Of a DNA stretch of 62,913 nt, positions 53,738 to 61,552 are shown piece after piece; within the stretch, counting starts at the first letter, position 1; each line of letters begins with the position of its first letter. The DNA is taken from the NCBI GenBank assembly GCA_947454525.1, contig CANGJM010000018.1:1-62913 (forward strand), written 5' to 3'. A model generated the notes under the pieces. It did no database searches. It worked only from the letters and a program-made list of their open reading frames with translations, and was not told the DNA's origin. The DNA is from Flavobacteriales bacterium. GTDB lineage: Bacteria; Bacteroidota; Bacteroidia; Flavobacteriales_D; Crocinitomicaceae. Made by a program: the position numbers and the translations under genes.

Positions 53738-53874
53738 GATAAAAGTGATTTGGTACAAATTTCGAAAAGATCAACATGCAGAATTCAATCTTTGAATGAA
53801 CTTTTAAACAATGAAAATTTCATAATTGTCTTGGACATACTTCGTTGGAAGTAGACGCGGTCCTTGGTATTTTG

Positions 53875-53882
53875 TAACTTTG
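53875..53882 (+). promoter_or_regulatory. Putative promoter box of HEAT-like/yicC operon
   Basis: TAACTTTG fits TAnnTTTG, 14 bases before the ATG at 53897. A hairpin (TACTTC-GTTG-GAAGTA, 53838-53853) lies just upstream. Confidence 0.5.
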
Positions 53883-53896
53883 CACAAAAATCAAGC

Positions 53897-54454
53897 ATGC
53901 AGTCAAAAAAAGTGAAGCTTTCCGAGGCCTTAAAACAGTTTCAATCCAATGTTGAAACAGATGTCCTTGCGGCGCTTAAACTATTCGAACAACAAGGAGA
54001 CATTTCCATTTTACCCACTGTTTTTGAAAAATTGCGCAGCTGTGAGTTGGGTATCGAAAAAGCCATACTCGGATTTTTATCGGACATTCAAAAAGTAGAA
54101 GCGAAAGCCGTTTTTATTCAATTTCTATCCGAAGAAAAAGAACAAGCGCTGCGTCAAAAAGTATTAACGACTCTTTGGAATTCAAAATTGACCTATGATG
54201 AACATTTGCCTTTCTTTGTCATGCTTGCCTCTACGGGCGATTTCATGCAAGCTTTGGAATGTTTAACGATTATAGAAAACATGCAAGGACCTTTTGCCGA
54301 ACATGAATTATTAGAATCCCAACTTTTACTCAAAGAGTACGTGGAGGAATCAACGAATGAGGACGAGCAAAAGCGTCAAATTATGAGTGAAATCGCCTGG
54401 TTTATCAAAGAACAAAATGAAGGCATTGATGCCGATTTATTAATTGAAGACTAG
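53897..54454 (+). CDS. HEAT-like helical protein of unknown function
   Basis: 185 residues from MQSKKVKLSE at 53897; an upstream in-frame ATG lies before the promoter box. Repeated paired helices (ISILPTVFEKLRSCELGIEKAILGFL) resemble HEAT-type repeats, with an acidic tail. No signal peptide or catalytic motif. It precedes yicC by 35 bases. Function unknown. Confidence 0.75.
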   Translation: MQSKKVKLSEALKQFQSNVETDVLAALKLFEQQGDISILPTVFEKLRSCELGIEKAILGFLSDIQKVEAKAVFIQFLSEEKEQALRQKVLTTLWNSKLTYDEHLPFFVMLASTGDFMQALECLTIIENMQGPFAEHELLESQLLLKEYVEESTNEDEQKRQIMSEIAWFIKEQNEGIDADLLIED

Positions 54455-54489
54455 TTTATTTCACCGTTTAACAGCTAAAAAACGCACAT

Positions 54490-55356
54490 ATGTTGCAATC
54501 AATGACAGGCTTTGGAAAAAGCAATGGCCTATACCAATCAAAAAAAGTTTCTATTGAAATCCGTTCCCTGAATAGTAAGGGATTGGATTTGAACCTTCGG
54601 ATTCCGTCAGCTTACCGCGAATTGGAATCAGAATTACGCAAACTTCTTGGAGAGCAATTAGACCGTGGAAAAATTGATTTCGGTATTTATATCGAGAGTC
54701 AGGCCGATCAATCAAATGGATTGATCAACACGGAACTAGCCACCTTGTATTACCAAGAATTAAAAAAACTCAACGAATCATGGTCCGAAGCTCCGGTCGA
54801 TTATTTATCGTTGGTGCTGCGCTTGCCCGAAGTTTTGAATCAACAAGCTCCTGAAGTGAGTGACGAAGAGAAAAAATTCATCATGGACCTTGCATTGAGT
54901 GCGTGTGAAAAACTGACTCAATTTCGCGCACAAGAAGGGGAGGCCCTGCATACTGATTTCACTGAGAAAATCGAATCAATTAGAAATGGCATTGAAGAAA
55001 TTCGCGTGTTTGAACCAGAAAGAATTCAGGTCATTCGCGAACGTATTTCCAAAGCATTAACGGATTTATCGGATGTGAGAATTGATGAAAATCGTTTAGA
55101 ACAAGAAATGATTTTTTACCTAGAAAAACTAGATGTCTCCGAAGAAAAAATGCGTTTAACGAATCACCTAGATTATTTCTTGAATACCATGGTCATTCCA
55201 AGAAACGGAAAAAAACTTGGATTCATTTGTCAAGAAATGGGACGAGAAATCAACACGCTTGGCAGCAAATGCAACCATGCTGAGATTCAAAAACGTGTGG
55301 TTGACATGAAAGACAACTTGGAAAAGATGAAGGAACAAATCTTAAATACGCTCTAA
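54490..55356 (+). CDS. YicC family endoribonuclease
   Basis: 288 residues, the YicC family, whose members act as endoribonucleases. The N-terminus MLQSMTGFGKS, IRSLNSKGLDLNLRIP and the C-terminal GKKLGFICQEMGREINTLGSK are diagnostic. It lies directly before gmk and nadD, an arrangement also known in other bacteria (yicC-gmk). Confidence 0.95.
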   Translation: MLQSMTGFGKSNGLYQSKKVSIEIRSLNSKGLDLNLRIPSAYRELESELRKLLGEQLDRGKIDFGIYIESQADQSNGLINTELATLYYQELKKLNESWSEAPVDYLSLVLRLPEVLNQQAPEVSDEEKKFIMDLALSACEKLTQFRAQEGEALHTDFTEKIESIRNGIEEIRVFEPERIQVIRERISKALTDLSDVRIDENRLEQEMIFYLEKLDVSEEKMRLTNHLDYFLNTMVIPRNGKKLGFICQEMGREINTLGSKCNHAEIQKRVVDMKDNLEKMKEQILNTL

Positions 55357-55366
55357 TTTTCAATCG

Positions 55367-55933
55367 ATGGAAGGAAAATGCATCATCATTTCTGCTCCCT
55401 CTGGTGCTGGAAAAACAACGATCGTTCAGGCCTTATTGCAGGACATGAAACAACTTGCTTTCTCGATTTCAGCCTGTTCCCGTGAACCAAGAGGAAACGA
55501 GCAAAATGGTATTGACTATTATTTTCTAGGTAGGGAAGGCTTCGAACAGCAAATCGCTGAAAACGCTTTTCTCGAATGGGAAGAAGTGTATGACGGAATG
55601 TTTTATGGGACGCTTAAATCTGAACTTACACGCATCTGGAGTGAGGGAAAAACGGTCATTTTTGACGTAGATGTTGTCGGTGGAATTCACTTAAAACAAA
55701 TCATGGGGGAAAAGGCTTTGAGTATTTTCATTCAGCCTCCATCCATGGAAGAATTGTCACGAAGATTAACTACCCGAAATACCGATGCTCTTGACAAAAT
55801 AAACATGCGCCTAGCGAAAGCGGAGCAAGAAATCGAACAAGCGAAAGATTTTGATGTTATTGTAGTCAATGATCAATTAGATTTGGCCATTCAAACGGTG
55901 CATTCTGCCATTTCAAGTTTTATTGAACGATGA
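55367..55933 (+). CDS. gmk: Guanylate kinase
   Basis: 188 residues. Converts GMP and ATP to GDP and ADP. P-loop APSGAGKTT lies at 9-17, SACSREPRGNEQNGIDYYF is the GMP-binding region, and FDVDVVGG the Walker B-like site. The stop overlaps nadD by 4 bases. Confidence 0.97.
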   Translation: MEGKCIIISAPSGAGKTTIVQALLQDMKQLAFSISACSREPRGNEQNGIDYYFLGREGFEQQIAENAFLEWEEVYDGMFYGTLKSELTRIWSEGKTVIFDVDVVGGIHLKQIMGEKALSIFIQPPSMEELSRRLTTRNTDALDKINMRLAKAEQEIEQAKDFDVIVVNDQLDLAIQTVHSAISSFIER

Positions 55934-56544
55934 ATATAGGACTTTACTTCGGGACATTTAATCCCATTCATGTCGGACATTTAATCATTGCGAATTACAT
56001 GGTTGAACACACAGATGTGGATCAAGTATGGATGGTTGTGACGCCGCAAAATCCTTTGAAGGACAAATCAACACTGTTAAAGGATTCACATCGTTTAAAC
56101 ATCGTACGAGAGGCAATTGAGGACAATGTGAAGTTACGCGCATCCGATATTGAGTTTCATTTATCCAAACCGAATTATACGATTTCAACCTTGACGCATC
56201 TGAATGAGAAGTACCCAGAGCATCAGTTCTCTTTGATAATGGGTGAGGACAACCTAAGAACTTTTCACAAATGGTATAATCACGAGGTGATTTTAGCAAA
56301 TCATACCATTTACGTTTATCCGCGCGTGCTAACTAGCTCGGAAGAGGCGGAAGTAATGGCTCAAAAAGGAACGATTGACCATCCGTATCGAAACGCATCG
56401 AATGTAGTTTTTTGCGATGACGCGCCAATTATGAAGGTGTCTGCAAGTTTTATTCGTCAATCCATCAAGGAAGGAAAAGACGTTCGATATTTACTTACGG
56501 AGCCGGTCTACAAGTACATTACAGAAATGCATTTCTACAAATAA
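55930..56544 (+). CDS. nadD: Nicotinate-nucleotide adenylyltransferase
   Basis: 204 residues. Joins nicotinate mononucleotide with ATP in NAD synthesis. The nucleotidyltransferase motif FGTFNPIHVGHL and the C-terminal SASFIRQSIKEG (SxTxxR variant) are present. It ends the yicC-gmk-nadD operon at a strong hairpin. Confidence 0.95.
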   Translation: MNIGLYFGTFNPIHVGHLIIANYMVEHTDVDQVWMVVTPQNPLKDKSTLLKDSHRLNIVREAIEDNVKLRASDIEFHLSKPNYTISTLTHLNEKYPEHQFSLIMGEDNLRTFHKWYNHEVILANHTIYVYPRVLTSSEEAEVMAQKGTIDHPYRNASNVVFCDDAPIMKVSASFIRQSIKEGKDVRYLLTEPVYKYITEMHFYK

Positions 56545-56576
56545 AAAAGGGGAACTTCGATCGAAGTTCCCCTTTT
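56545..56576. terminator. Bidirectional terminator between nadD and T9SS cargo
   Basis: A near-perfect palindrome of 12-14 bp (GGGGAACTTCGA and its complement) flanked by A run and T run. Works on both strands. Confidence 0.9.
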
Positions 56577-56594
56577 CATTTAGAAAGGTTATTC

Positions 56595-57350
56595 TTAGTT
56601 TTTCAAGAATTTAACGATTTCTACTCCGTTAGCATGTGCTACGTGAATAAAGTAGATTCCTGAATTTAATCCAGATGTATCGAACGTTAAATTACTAGAA
56701 GCATCGATGTTTCTTGTTTCAATTGTTTTTCCTTCAACATTCGTTAAAAGGATTTCTGAGACCTTCATACCTGCTGTAATTCCGTTAACGGTAATGCTCG
56801 CATTGGCAGGGTTAGGACTCACAGAGATTGGAGAAATGATTCCTTCAATCACTCCGGCAGTCCCAACAACGATTTTATATCCAGGGAAAGAAACGGATTG
56901 AGTGACAGGTGTTGGAGGTAAACCAGGGAAAAGAGTGACCAATACTGTTGCACTCACTTCAATCGTAATTGGATACGTTCCTGCAGTTGCGGTTGTTCCA
57001 TAAATGTTTGCACATCCATTCGCACCACCTGCATACGTACAACTACTGATGTTACATCCGTAGTTATATCCAGCTGGTAAACCAGTTAAACCAGTCACAG
57101 TAAATCCTTGGATCGGAGAACCAACGAATTGTCCGGTTGCATCTAGTTCAGCGGTAACAGTTGCTGGAACTTTAAAGTTTACGTCCGTGGAATACGCAGT
57201 ATTCACAAGTGCTGCAGGCAAGTTTTGAGTCGTATCTGGCCAAACACCGTACGTTGAATCAACGTAATTTGCTCCTGGTGTACATGATTGTGCCCAAGAT
57301 GCAGCATTCAACATGAATGTTGAAAGCGAAAGAATCAATAGTTTTTTCAT
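56595..57350 (-). CDS. Secreted protein with T9SS type A sorting tail
   Basis: 251 residues. Signal peptide 1-20 (ending ASWAQ). The middle (25-165) is Thr/Val/Pro-rich with Ig-like strands and a four-Cys segment (CNISSCTYAGGANGC). The C-terminal 75 residues are a Por tail with SVSPNPANASI and SGIYFIHVAH. Function unknown; it is exported by T9SS. Confidence 0.87.
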   Translation of the reverse strand: MKKLLILSLSTFMLNAASWAQSCTPGANYVDSTYGVWPDTTQNLPAALVNTAYSTDVNFKVPATVTAELDATGQFVGSPIQGFTVTGLTGLPAGYNYGCNISSCTYAGGANGCANIYGTTATAGTYPITIEVSATVLVTLFPGLPPTPVTQSVSFPGYKIVVGTAGVIEGIISPISVSPNPANASITVNGITAGMKVSEILLTNVEGKTIETRNIDASSNLTFDTSGLNSGIYFIHVAHANGVEIVKFLKN

Positions 57351-57372
57351 AGTTTCTGTTAATTAATAGGTT

Positions 57373-57380
57373 CAAAGATA
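57373..57380 (-). promoter_or_regulatory. Putative promoter box of T9SS cargo gene
   Basis: TATCTTTG on the minus strand, 22 bases before the ATG at 57350. Confidence 0.5.
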
Positions 57381-57461
57381 GGGTTTTTTGTAATTATCTA
57401 GTTAAAACGAAGAATTTCATGTTTATTGTATATCAATCAAGAAGTATCTTCTCAAGTTTTT

Positions 57462-57469
57462 TACTTTTG
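57462..57469 (+). promoter_or_regulatory. Putative promoter box of DUF4286-rsmA (leaderless)
   Basis: TACTTTTG matches TAnnTTTG and ends four bases before the ATG at 57474, so the mRNA should begin at the start codon. Confidence 0.5.
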
Positions 57470-57473
57470 CACT

Positions 57474-57791
57474 ATGGTACTATATAATGTAACAGTAAGC
57501 ATTGATCGTGAAATCGAATCAGAATGGCTTGCTTGGATGCGCAAAACACACATTCCTCAAGTGATGGAAACTGGTTGTTTTTTGGAGTGTCGAATTTCAA
57601 AAATCCAAGGTGAAGAAGACGGTGGGTCAGCATACTCTTGCTTATACCTAGCCCCAACTTCAGAGAAATTAGAGGAGTATCACGCGACCCATGCTCCGGC
57701 TTTACAGCAGGATCACGCACTTCGTTATGGAGGTAAATTTGCTGCATTTAGAACAAATTTAACGGTCATCGAAGAATTCAAAGCACCATGA
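57474..57791 (+). CDS. DUF4286 family protein
   Basis: 105 residues from MVLYNVTVSI at 57474; an upstream in-frame ATG lies before the promoter box. A small ferredoxin-like alpha/beta fold matches DUF4286, common in Bacteroidota and of unknown role. It overlaps rsmA by 4 bases (ATGA), so it is coupled to rRNA methylation by position. Confidence 0.85.
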   Translation: MVLYNVTVSIDREIESEWLAWMRKTHIPQVMETGCFLECRISKIQGEEDGGSAYSCLYLAPTSEKLEEYHATHAPALQQDHALRYGGKFAAFRTNLTVIEEFKAP

Positions 57792-58570
57792 ACGTAAAAC
57801 CAAAAAAACACCTCGGACAACATTTTTTGAAGGACCTCGAAACCTGTGAGAAAATCGCAAACCAAGTGACTTTTCACCGTGATTGCCGCCGTGTACTCGA
57901 GGTGGGTCCTGGAATGGGCGCCTTGACTGATTATCTTAAAATACAGGATGGCATCGAACTTTTCCTAGTAGATATTGACGCTGAATCCATCGAATATTTG
58001 CATAAAAAATATCCAGACATGGGGGACCGTATTATTTACGCCGATTTCTTGCGTAAAGATTTGACGGAAATTATGGGTCAAGAACCATTTATCGTTGCAG
58101 GGAATTTCCCCTACAATATTTCTTCCCAAATATTATTTAAGTGCCTAGAACACCGGAATCAAATTCCCGAAATTATGGGGATGTTCCAAAGAGAAGTTGC
58201 CATTCGCATCGCAGAAAAACCAGGATCCAAAGAATATGGTATTTTAAGCGTATTCATGCAAGCGTTTTATGACATCACGTATTGTTTCACTGTTGACGAG
58301 CATGTGTTCATCCCACCGCCAAAAGTAAAATCAGGAGTTATTCGCTGCGTGAGAAATGAACGTGAGTCATTGCCATGTGATGAAAAGTTGTTTATGCGTG
58401 TCGTTAAAACGGCATTTCAACAACGAAGAAAAACACTGCGAAATTCGGTAAAATCGCTGACTCAAGATGCACAGCTACCAGATAAGTTTGTCACGCAAAG
58501 ACCCGAGCGTTTAAGCGTAGATGATTTTATTGAATTAACGCTGTTTATTGAGGGATTAGGGAGTAAATAA
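57788..58570 (+). CDS. rsmA: 16S rRNA (adenine-1518/1519) dimethyltransferase
   Basis: 260 residues (also called ksgA). It dimethylates two adjacent adenines near the 16S 3' end. HLGQHFLKD, the SAM motif VLEVGPGMGALT and the catalytic NFPYNIS are all present. It overlaps the convergent YwqK gene by 15 bases. Confidence 0.97.
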   Translation: MNVKPKKHLGQHFLKDLETCEKIANQVTFHRDCRRVLEVGPGMGALTDYLKIQDGIELFLVDIDAESIEYLHKKYPDMGDRIIYADFLRKDLTEIMGQEPFIVAGNFPYNISSQILFKCLEHRNQIPEIMGMFQREVAIRIAEKPGSKEYGILSVFMQAFYDITYCFTVDEHVFIPPPKVKSGVIRCVRNERESLPCDEKLFMRVVKTAFQQRRKTLRNSVKSLTQDAQLPDKFVTQRPERLSVDDFIELTLFIEGLGSK

Positions 58571-58582
58571 TTCTCCCGATCC
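58553..58582. terminator. Hairpin spanning the rsmA and YwqK stop codons
   Basis: GGAT-TA-GGGAG, a 9-base loop, CTCCC-G-ATCC: nine pairs with a small internal loop. Both stop codons lie inside it, so it may end transcripts in both directions while still being coding. Confidence 0.55.
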
Positions 58583-60259
58583 ATTTTGCGAAACTTGCTT
58601 CCCGTATCGGAATTCCTTTTGGGATACGATGTTTCCATTTTCTCCGAAAATGATGAAGGAACCATGTTTTAATCCATTTTTATAGTGAATTTGATACACC
58701 AACCTGCCACGTGGATCGCGTTGTTCAAATACTCCATCTAATTTCCCGTATCGGTATTCAGAAACGATGGTTGGAACAATCCCGCCTGGATAGTAATCAA
58801 TCCATTTCCCATGTTTCATTCCTTTGCGGTAAGTTCCTTCAGCTTTCAGTTGGAAATCCTTTTGAGAGTATGCTTCAAATTTGCCATGATAATCGCTCAC
58901 GGTCTCTTTTAAGCCCATGATAGCCATGTCATTTGTCACATTCGTTTCTGTGAAAACTTTGTAATTTACTTTTTCTTTCAAGCGTCCATTGTTGTAGTAG
59001 GTATACCAAGTACCAACTTTGTATCCTTTTTTATACTTTCCAGCGTTGGACAGGATGCTTTCTGGCGTGTAGGAGAGCCATTCTCCGTTCATTAGTCCAT
59101 GTTTGAATTCTGCCTTGTTTTTCAACGCCCCATTTTCCCAATAGTTGTACCAGACACCTTCTTCTTTCCCCTGTTCATATTGACCATTCATCAGAAGAAC
59201 ACCGTCTTCATACCACGTTTGCCAATTCCCTTCCCGTTGATCGTTTAGGTAATTTCCTTTCCGATAGGAAGCGCCGTTTTGATAGTAATAATTCCATTCT
59301 CCGGTTCGTTTACCTTTGTTGAAATGTGCGATATAGGAGATTTCTCCTGATGAGAAATAATAATGCCAAATGCTATCTTGTAAATCTTGGTGAAAAAATC
59401 CACACATCTCCACATTCTTTTCGGGTGTTTTCCAAATCCAGAAACCGTTCTTTCGGCCCATTTCATAGTTCCCGGCATTAATCGTATCACCGTTGATGGA
59501 CAGTACTAGATATTCGCCATCTAATGAATCCGCTTTGTAGGTTAATTTTTTTTCAAGGATGCCTTGGAATTCATAAAATTCCCAAGCACCATCTTTTTTA
59601 CCGTCTTTAAATGCTCCAGAAACGGATAACACTCCATTTGCAGTTCGCTCTTCAAAAGCTCCATTTTTCAATCCGTTTTTAAAGGTATAGGACGCCTTAA
59701 TCACACCGTTGACGTATCGTTCTTCAATGAGTCCATTTCCGTTTTTAACGGTTTGACGATGAGCGGAATCTTCCTCCCAACTTGCCATAAGGTATACGGT
59801 GTCATTGATGACTTTTTCAATTGATTTTTCTCTTCCGTCATCGAAGTAATAGGTCCAGTCACCCACCGGACTTCCCAATTCAAATTGTCCTTTGGTGACT
59901 AGCTTTCCAGCTTCATTCCATTGAAAAAACAAACTATCAGGGACATTAAACTTGAAGTAAGATTCTTCTTTTACTTTTTTATTTGGGTAATAAAAAACGC
60001 GTTTCCCCAATAAACGATCTCGGTAATAATTACTCTCTTCCTCCAAAAGTCCATCATAGGTGTAGAAAGTCCATTTCCCATGTTTTTCGGTGCTTTTCGG
60101 TGTTGCAGCGCTCGTGAAATAGGAGCCAGTAGCTTGCAAATGTTTGTTACTTACATCCCAGTATAAGCGCACCTTCGGACCAAGATTTTCTTTTAATACT
60201 TTTTGACTAAACAAAGGAGTGGAAGCCAGAAATAACAGAAGAACGAACAGATTTTTCAT
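58556..60259 (-). CDS. Secreted YwqK/MORN repeat protein
   Basis: 567 residues. After a signal peptide (1-18) come about 18 repeats of roughly 23 residues with the core GxWxxYYxNG (for example KRTGEWNYYYQNG, EEGVWYNYWENG, VGTWYTYYNNG). This is the YwqK/MORN-like family, often labelled antitoxin, a name that is not backed by anything here. It probably forms a long beta-sheet solenoid on the cell surface or periplasm. The lysE gene lies just upstream. Confidence 0.85.
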   Translation of the reverse strand: MKNLFVLLLFLASTPLFSQKVLKENLGPKVRLYWDVSNKHLQATGSYFTSAATPKSTEKHGKWTFYTYDGLLEEESNYYRDRLLGKRVFYYPNKKVKEESYFKFNVPDSLFFQWNEAGKLVTKGQFELGSPVGDWTYYFDDGREKSIEKVINDTVYLMASWEEDSAHRQTVKNGNGLIEERYVNGVIKASYTFKNGLKNGAFEERTANGVLSVSGAFKDGKKDGAWEFYEFQGILEKKLTYKADSLDGEYLVLSINGDTINAGNYEMGRKNGFWIWKTPEKNVEMCGFFHQDLQDSIWHYYFSSGEISYIAHFNKGKRTGEWNYYYQNGASYRKGNYLNDQREGNWQTWYEDGVLLMNGQYEQGKEEGVWYNYWENGALKNKAEFKHGLMNGEWLSYTPESILSNAGKYKKGYKVGTWYTYYNNGRLKEKVNYKVFTETNVTNDMAIMGLKETVSDYHGKFEAYSQKDFQLKAEGTYRKGMKHGKWIDYYPGGIVPTIVSEYRYGKLDGVFEQRDPRGRLVYQIHYKNGLKHGSFIIFGENGNIVSQKEFRYGKQVSQNGSGELFTP

Positions 60260-60265
60260 GGCGAC

Positions 60266-60931
60266 TTATTTCTTTAGAAAGAATTGAAGAATCAAGAATA
60301 TTCCGAAAAGAGTAAAAACTATTCCAATCAGACGATTTAATCCATTCAAAAGGGTCTGATTCACTAAAGGACGGATTTTCTTTGCAGCGATTATTTTTAA
60401 TACATCGACGCTAAAAAAGGTGAGGAGTACGACACCTAGAAAAACGAAGGCCCAAGTGGTACTGTTTTCATCGGGAACGGCATTATTTGCTACAGACGCG
60501 ACGCTTACCCAATAAAAGATGACCATGGGATTGGCAAAATTCAATACAAATCCCTTTAAACCAAGAAAGACATAATCTTTGGTGTTGTTATGTTGACGAC
60601 TGTTTTCAGGACTCGCATCAATTCCTTCGAGTTTTTGGCTGTCTAGTAAAGCAACTTTTTTAAATAAACTGATCAAACCATAAATGACAAAGATTGCCCC
60701 TCCGATCATGCTAAACATAAGTTTGTTGCCGGCGATGAGTCCTTTGATTTGCTCAACGAACATGACTGCAATGAGCACATACACAATGTCACTGACGAGC
60801 ACGCCGAAGTCTAAGGCAAGTGCCGATCGAAATCCTTTTGTTATACTTGTTTCAAGTAAAAGAAAAAAGATTGGTCCAACCATGACACTTAACAAGAACC
60901 CAATACTAAAAGCTTGTATAAAGAAATCCAT
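60266..60931 (-). CDS. LysE family translocator
   Basis: 221 residues with six predicted transmembrane helices and the N-terminal FLLSVMVGPIFFLLLETSI pattern of LysE/RhtB exporters. These export amino acids. The central loop is long and charged. It precedes the YwqK gene by 6 bases. Confidence 0.9.
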   Translation of the reverse strand: MDFFIQAFSIGFLLSVMVGPIFFLLLETSITKGFRSALALDFGVLVSDIVYVLIAVMFVEQIKGLIAGNKLMFSMIGGAIFVIYGLISLFKKVALLDSQKLEGIDASPENSRQHNNTKDYVFLGLKGFVLNFANPMVIFYWVSVASVANNAVPDENSTTWAFVFLGVVLLTFFSVDVLKIIAAKKIRPLVNQTLLNGLNRLIGIVFTLFGIFLILQFFLKK

Positions 60932-61018
60932 TTAACAAAAATAGGATTTCTTTTTGCTTGAAAAACGGCTTTTACAGAATGTTCGCTCCGGATGCATGAA
61001 TATTTCAATGATTTCCAC

Positions 61019-61026
61019 TAAATTTG
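61019..61026 (+). promoter_or_regulatory. Putative promoter box of small acidic protein gene
   Basis: TAAATTTG matches TAnnTTTG, 18 bases before the ATG at 61045, and excludes the in-frame ATT start at 61024. Confidence 0.5.
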
Positions 61027-61044
61027 CCTATCAAAATTGACTAC

Positions 61045-61404
61045 ATGAAAACTGGACTAGCGAATCAAAAATTAGATGCTATCATCGCAAATGTTGAAAA
61101 AGGTGGTGTTACTGCCTCAAATTTAGTGGAGGATTTAAAAGCATTACGCGAAATGGCTTTGTTGGAGCAAGATCCATTAGTCGTTAAGTTATTGCGTTTA
61201 ACATATGAGTTCTTAACTGAAAACGAATGTTTTGACGTTCAGGCACAATACGACGAAGACGAAGAAGGAAATGAATATCCAATGGAAATCGAAGAAAAAG
61301 AAAATCTATTGTACTTATTGAACTTATTGAAAAATGCAGATCATAAAATTAATCGTGAAGAAATGAAGGATTACCGAACTGCATTGAAAGCAGAATTATA
61401 TTAA
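61045..61404 (+). CDS. Small acidic helical protein, unknown
   Basis: 119 residues from MKTGLANQKL at 61045. It is acidic and helical, with an Asp/Glu-rich stretch (YDEDEEGNEYPMEIEE) near 75-90. No signal peptide, membrane helix or known motif. It stands alone with its own promoter, followed by a structured 3' region and a terminator. Function unknown. Confidence 0.75.
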   Translation: MKTGLANQKLDAIIANVEKGGVTASNLVEDLKALREMALLEQDPLVVKLLRLTYEFLTENECFDVQAQYDEDEEGNEYPMEIEEKENLLYLLNLLKNADHKINREEMKDYRTALKAELY

Positions 61405-61551
61405 TAGACCAAAGGCAACTTTTCTCTACGTTTGTTCGTCTTGAGAAAAGCGGAACAAAAACGTTTGTTCAGTTTTGGTTTTATTTAACTTGCAGTAACC
61501 TGAAAAGAGCTAAAGCGGATGTATCCCTTTTTTTCTTTTCAGGTTTTTTTG
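61405..61551 (+). other. Structured 3' region with alternative hairpins and terminator
   Basis: GAACAAA (61453-61459) can pair with TTTGTTC at 61431-61437 or at 61464-61470. A 12-bp terminator stem (61497-61508 with 61534-61545) and T run follow. The region could be a long 3'UTR or a 3'UTR-derived small RNA; no coding sense is visible. Confidence 0.4.
61497..61550 (+). terminator. Intrinsic terminator with long loop
   Basis: AACCTGAAAAGA and its exact complement are separated by a 25-base loop, then seven T. Ends the 61045 transcript; the T run is on the plus strand only. Confidence 0.8.
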
Positions 61552-61552
61552 T

